From: Candidatus Aenigmatarchaeota archaeon
Lineage (GTDB): Archaea > EX4484-52 > B79-G9
DNA length: 9,354 nt
Assembly: GCA_023142905.1 (NCBI GenBank)
Contig: JAGLIP010000022.1
Span: 1-9,354 of the forward strand
Reading direction: 5' to 3'
The position numbers and the translations under genes are program-made. Numbering within the stretch: the stretch's first letter is position 1; each line of letters starts with the position of its first letter. The notes beneath the pieces were generated by a model. The model worked only from the letters and a program-made list of their open reading frames with translations, was not told the DNA's origin and did not search any database. Below, piece after piece: positions 7,262-9,354 of the stretch.

Positions 7262-7969
7262 ATGGCAACACAAACTATAGGCAAAAAGATTATAAGCAAA
7301 GTGGCTGAAAAAATCCCGCTTAAATACTTTGTACCTGTAATGGGTGGTATTGGGATTGGCGCATCAGTAATGTATTGTATTGCAAAAAGTGCCTCTAATC
7401 AGTATGATGATCTTCCAGCTACAGAAATCACAGGCTATGCAGATATTATTAATTGTACTGATGAGATACCGAAGGTGCCCGAAGGAACATATAATGAAAC
7501 ACCTGCAAATGTTGATAATAAAATACAACCAGATTCATTTACTAAAGAAATTTGCCTAAATAGACATGGTAATGAGTCCATTGAAGAAATCGGCAAACTC
7601 GGCGGTATTGAACTTGAACTGAGTGTTGATCATGGAAATGAAACTGTTGATATAACTAAAATTACCGAAGTTCCCCATATGCCAAGCTCATACAATGAAG
7701 AGCCACTGCATCTGCATGATTCTTTATCTCTTAATTCGACTAATGGTCACACTTATAAAATAAATTTAACGGATTTTGGTAAAAATGGAGAGGCAATGCT
7801 TGAAATAACAAATCTGGAAACGGGTAAATCTGTGACTAAATTTGTCGAAAATGGGTACACAGAAGCGTTGAAATTTGGCAATGAAACATTAGAGCTAAGT
7901 GTAAATAAATTATTCAGTGGAGGCGGAAATTATGGAAAATTCCTGGAAGTATCTGCTAAGACCTACTAA
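7262..7969 (+). CDS. Unrecognised membrane-anchored extracellular protein with many N-glycosylation sequons
   Basis: I do not recognise the family. The 235-residue product has a basic N-terminus (GKKIISKVAEKIPLK), one hydrophobic segment at about 22-42 (YFVPVMGGIGIGASVMYCIAK), then a polar, mainly beta-type domain of about 190 residues. That domain carries seven N-x-S/T sequons (N64, N78, N104, N126, N158, N168, N207; the N78 site is followed by Pro and is probably poor). Two stretches look like repeats of one motif: GIELELSVDHGNET (115-128) and GNETLELSVNKLFSGGG (206-222). I infer an uncleaved signal anchor with a glycosylated outer domain, perhaps surface-layer-like. Start choice rests on AGGAGATGAT. 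It is divergent from the TrmB-like regulator and probably under its control. Its codons are richer in T than those of the A-rich chaperone genes. Three cysteines (39, 65, 98) are present and no catalytic motif was seen. Confidence 0.7.
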   Translation: MATQTIGKKIISKVAEKIPLKYFVPVMGGIGIGASVMYCIAKSASNQYDDLPATEITGYADIINCTDEIPKVPEGTYNETPANVDNKIQPDSFTKEICLNRHGNESIEEIGKLGGIELELSVDHGNETVDITKITEVPHMPSSYNEEPLHLHDSLSLNSTNGHTYKINLTDFGKNGEAMLEITNLETGKSVTKFVENGYTEALKFGNETLELSVNKLFSGGGNYGKFLEVSAKTY

Positions 7970-7973
7970 AATC

Positions 7974-8016
7974 TTGAAACCTCTATGCGACCCCGCCCTA
8001 AAGGACGGAGTTTCAA
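7974..8016 (-). repeat. Degenerate IS200/IS605-type end hairpin
   Basis: An outer 7-bp stem TTGAAAC (7974-7980) / GTTTCAA (8010-8016) encloses an inner hairpin GACCCCGCCC (7989-7998), loop TAAA, GGACGGAGTT (8003-8012). The two inner mismatches are both C opposite A; reverting the A to G would restore CCCCGCCC/GGGCGGGG. G/C-rich hairpins of this form are common at IS200/IS605 ends, especially just after tnpB, so this is read as a decayed end. It starts 5 bases after the upstream gene's stop and could also serve as that gene's 3' structure. The strand is inferred from resemblance to right ends. Confidence 0.4.
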
Positions 8017-8032
8017 CAGTTGTAGATAAATA

Positions 8033-8057
8033 ATGCGTGTAAAGCGCATGCTCTGCC
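8033..8057 (-). other. tRNA-like fragment (D-arm 3' half and anticodon arm)
   Basis: On the minus strand GGCAGAGC is followed by ATGCG, a 7-base loop CTTTACA and CGCAT. The string resembles the D-loop/anticodon region of archaeal tRNA-Val(UAC). No matching GCTC D-stem half, acceptor stem or T-arm (GGTTCRANNCC) is present around it, so it is not a functional tRNA. It may be a fossil left by integration or a chance hairpin. Confidence 0.15.
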
Positions 8058-8104
8058 ATAAAATGTGTAAACAGTATGGTAAGCGCTTCTTTTTCTTTTA
8101 TCGC

Positions 8105-8142
8105 CAAAATGAAGAACCCAACCACAGCAAGCTGCGGGGTAT
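8105..8142 (-). repeat. Solo IS200/IS605-type right-end hairpin, copy 1
   Basis: Matches 9209-9246 at 33 of 38 positions, including an exact 18-base block CAGCAAGCTGCGGGGTAT. It folds as an outer ACCC/GGGT stem around a CACAGC/GCTGCG inner stem with one C-A mismatch, so it is slightly decayed compared with copy 2. No tnpB remnant adjoins it; the nearest gene upstream on the same strand is the nucleotidyltransferase, 64 bases away. It is read as the right end of a lost or internally deleted element in the minus orientation. Confidence 0.6.
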
Positions 8143-8206
8143 TAAACCCAAGAAAGAATAAATTCACAAAACAAACCAAATTCTTTAAACCAATAACCTT
8201 TAACGC

Positions 8207-9055
8207 TCACATAAGACCCTGTTCTTCAAGAAGTCTTCTTGTTTTTTGATTTTCGCGTGCAACAGAATCATTATATCTTTGTTTAATCAACGCAATATGA
8301 TACAGATACGAATTATTTTTCCAATATACGGGAAATCCCCTATATGGCGACCAATCAAAACGAAATGTTGCATGTTCAGCACTGCCTTCTGTTATCGGAA
8401 ACCCTTCACCGAGAACATCTACAGGAATACCTGTTTTTTCTTCTGCATCTGATGCAACGGTCATACAATAAAGCACATCTATTGTATTGTACAAACTATC
8501 AACACCATACGGCAACCCTTCAAAAAAATCAACTTCTAAATCAAGGTCAGTTATTCCTCTTTCCGCATCCCTGCCACTAAGCCTGCTTTCAGCACCGATT
8601 ACTCTAATCCCTTCAATATTTTTAATGCCCTCGGCCATATTTCCTACAACCTTCAAACCATAGCCAAGTCTTTCAAGTTCAAGAGGCGAATCTTCCGCAC
8701 GCATACGCCAGTAATATTTCACAATTTCCCGAGGCGAAAAAACAGAATACCCTTTTTTCTGCATATTTTCCTTAACATAATCAACATCAAAAGATAGTTC
8801 TTCAGGATAATTCTCAAAAACATAAGCAAGAGAATTTATTTGAACTTTAAATCCGGGGCAGGACATAAGAGAATCCACAGAAACTGGTTTTATTTCATCA
8901 TATGAAAAATCTTTATTCTCTATGCGTTCTGCTATCGCATGCAAAATAATATCCTGCTGCGTATCATCAAGATCGAATTTAAAAACACCCACCAAACTAG
9001 TATCCATAATTCCATTTTCAAGATAGTTTTCAACAGCACTACGAAAATAATCCAT
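8207..9055 (-). CDS. Putative Pol-beta-superfamily nucleotidyltransferase, orphan
   Basis: A 282-residue soluble protein with no signal or membrane segment. Residues 151-176 contain GAESRLSGRDAERGITDLDL followed by EVD, which resembles the nucleotidyltransferase pattern of a G-S turn followed by [ST]DxD. D170 and D172 would be the first two metal ligands, and D213 in GIPVDVLGEGF the third. The turn reads GAES rather than the canonical GS, so the fit is not perfect. The N-terminal 110 residues (starting MDYFRSAVENYLENG) and C-terminal 65 residues were not recognised. Substrate is unknown: it could modify a small molecule, RNA or protein. The ATG at 9055 has no ribosome binding site and a TATA box lies only about 10 bases upstream of it, so an alternative start at Met17 (9007) is possible. 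It stands alone between two right-end hairpins in the same orientation, suggesting cargo or an inserted island. Confidence 0.55.
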   Translation of the reverse strand: MDYFRSAVENYLENGIMDTSLVGVFKFDLDDTQQDIILHAIAERIENKDFSYDEIKPVSVDSLMSCPGFKVQINSLAYVFENYPEELSFDVDYVKENMQKKGYSVFSPREIVKYYWRMRAEDSPLELERLGYGLKVVGNMAEGIKNIEGIRVIGAESRLSGRDAERGITDLDLEVDFFEGLPYGVDSLYNTIDVLYCMTVASDAEEKTGIPVDVLGEGFPITEGSAEHATFRFDWSPYRGFPVYWKNNSYLYHIALIKQRYNDSVARENQKTRRLLEEQGLM

Positions 9056-9060
9056 AAACC

Positions 9061-9107
9061 ATATATAAATGATAACACATTTTAAATCTAACGCTCATAG
9101 ATTTATA
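9061..9107 (-). promoter_or_regulatory. Promoter region of the nucleotidyltransferase gene with an inverted repeat
   Basis: Two TATA-like boxes are seen on the minus strand: TATAAAT (9107-9101), which fits a start near 9079 and the ATG at 9055, and TTTATATAT (9069-9061), which would start transcription inside the gene and fit Met17 instead. A perfect inverted repeat, TAAATCTA (9083-9090) and TAGATTTA (9098-9105) with a 7-base spacer, overlaps the first box, making it a candidate operator. Confidence 0.4.
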
Positions 9108-9170
9108 GCATCTTCTATTAAGCACACACATCTTGCATGTATTTTTTCCGTTTGAAAAACAAAACCAACA

Positions 9171-9214
9171 ATTCTAAATCAAATATCGGCTTCCGAATTA
9201 GATTTGTTCAGAAT
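9171..9214. other. Foldback next to the right end
   Basis: Nested complementary arms: ATTCT/AGAAT, AAATC/GATTT and TCGG/CCGA around a CTT loop, with an A/T internal loop and a GTTC bulge. It abuts and slightly overlaps the right-end hairpin at 9209-9246. It may be the pre-existing target sequence of the element; the putative guide of the omega-RNA would fall in this arm. Confidence 0.3.
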
Positions 9215-9246
9215 GAATTACCCAATCGCAGCAAGCTGCGGGGTAT
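9209..9246 (-). repeat. IS200/IS605-type right-end hairpin, copy 2
   Basis: Read on the minus strand it begins immediately after the stop codon of the TnpB-like tail: ATACCCCGCAGCTTGCTGCG, then ATTGGGTAATTCATTC. TACCC pairs with GGGTA, enclosing a perfect CGCAG-CTTG-CTGCG hairpin. The position right after tnpB and the second copy at 8105-8142 support a transposon right end. The shared sequence ends near TTCATT, which probably marks the cleavage end. Confidence 0.6.
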
Positions 9247-9354
9247 CTAACTAAAGGTTATCAATGTCAATTGCTTTACATCTCTGCCTTGTTTTCCCAC
9301 ATATTTCTTAATTTCTTCTAATCCTCTTCCATCACCAACGGTATCTATATGCCC
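9247..9354 (-). CDS. C-terminal 35 codons of a probable TnpB (RNA-guided nuclease of IS200/IS605)
   Basis: A minus-strand frame enters from the right edge and runs to TAG at 9247-9249. It encodes GHIDTVGDGRGLEEIKKYVG, then KQGRDVKQLTLITFS. The RuvC catalytic part would lie outside the window. Assignment rests on two things: the variable Gly/Lys-rich tail with a VKQ motif close to the stop, often seen after the last RuvC motif of TnpB proteins, and the right-end hairpin directly after the stop. Neither is decisive alone, and a different gene truncated by the window edge cannot be excluded. If it is TnpB, it makes guide-directed double-strand cuts that help the element persist at its donor site. 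Confidence 0.5.
   Translation of the reverse strand, partial: GHIDTVGDGRGLEEIKKYVGKQGRDVKQLTLITFS

Larger units (their letters stand above)
9190..9354 (-). ncRNA. Candidate omega-RNA (reRNA) of TnpB: 3' scaffold plus guide
   Basis: In IS200/IS605 elements the TnpB guide RNA comes from the 3' part of tnpB and the right end, and its guide is the flanking DNA just beyond the element end. Here that would be the tnpB tail (9354-9247), the right-end hairpin (9246-about 9212) and a guide beginning near 9211 on the minus strand (TGAACAAATCTAATTCGG). The layout is seen; transcription and exact boundaries are inference. Confidence 0.35.

Noticed and set aside
7910..8179. 89-codon minus-strand frame across the hairpin region
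   Set aside because: It overlaps the end of the sequon-rich membrane protein gene and translates both transposon hairpins; no ribosome binding site or recognisable domain. It is best explained as chance reading through decayed element ends, although its stretch VETPSFRAG resembles hairpin-encoded TnpB tails.
8105..9246. The two hairpin repeats as part of a CRISPR array
   Set aside because: There are only two copies, more than 1 kb apart with a gene between them, and they fold as transposon ends; no regular spacer pattern exists.
8193..9261. Inverted match ATAACCTTTA (8193-8202) to TAAAGGTTAT (9252-9261) as terminal inverted repeats
   Set aside because: It is only ten A/T-rich bases, one copy lies inside the TnpB-like coding tail, and IS200/IS605 elements lack terminal inverted repeats.

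Overview
The window looks like AT-rich chromosomal DNA of a mesophilic archaeon, possibly of a DPANN-type lineage; the lineage is inference, the archaeal assignment is firmer. Supporting signs are an archaeal-type elongation factor 2 with the diphthamide loop, a TrmB-family regulator, TATA-box promoters, one apparently leaderless gene, and AGGTGA/GGAGATGAT-like ribosome binding sites. A complete GrpE-DnaK-DnaJ set fits a moderate growth temperature, because hyperthermophilic archaea generally lack this system.

Layout. (a) 1-2185, minus: EF-2, missing only its last codon(s). (b) 2186-6243, plus: the chaperone block grpE-dnaK-dnaJ, divergent from EF-2. grpE and dnaK are 2 bases apart and translationally coupled; dnaJ follows after a 203-base gap that holds a strong hairpin and an A/C-rich leader. 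(c) 6420-7969: a short TrmB-like regulator (minus) divergent from an unrecognised membrane-anchored protein (plus) rich in N-glycosylation sequons. A 22-bp near-perfect palindrome lies between their two TATA boxes and is a candidate shared operator. (d) 7970-9354: an accessory region with degenerate and intact IS200/IS605-type hairpins, an orphan putative Pol-beta-fold nucleotidyltransferase (minus), and at the right edge the last 35 codons of a probable TnpB (minus) followed by its right-end hairpin and a candidate omega-RNA guide segment.

How the parts work together. EF-2 drives ribosomal translocation and the chaperones fold and rescue proteins; both are housekeeping. The regulator/glycoprotein pair looks like a self-contained surface module under local control. 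The right part looks like an insertion hot spot: two copies of the same 38-base right-end sequence, in the same orientation, bracket the nucleotidyltransferase gene.

No rRNA, complete tRNA or CRISPR array was seen. The most interesting parts are the TnpB/right-end unit with its duplicated solo end, and the palindrome-controlled TrmB/glycoprotein pair.
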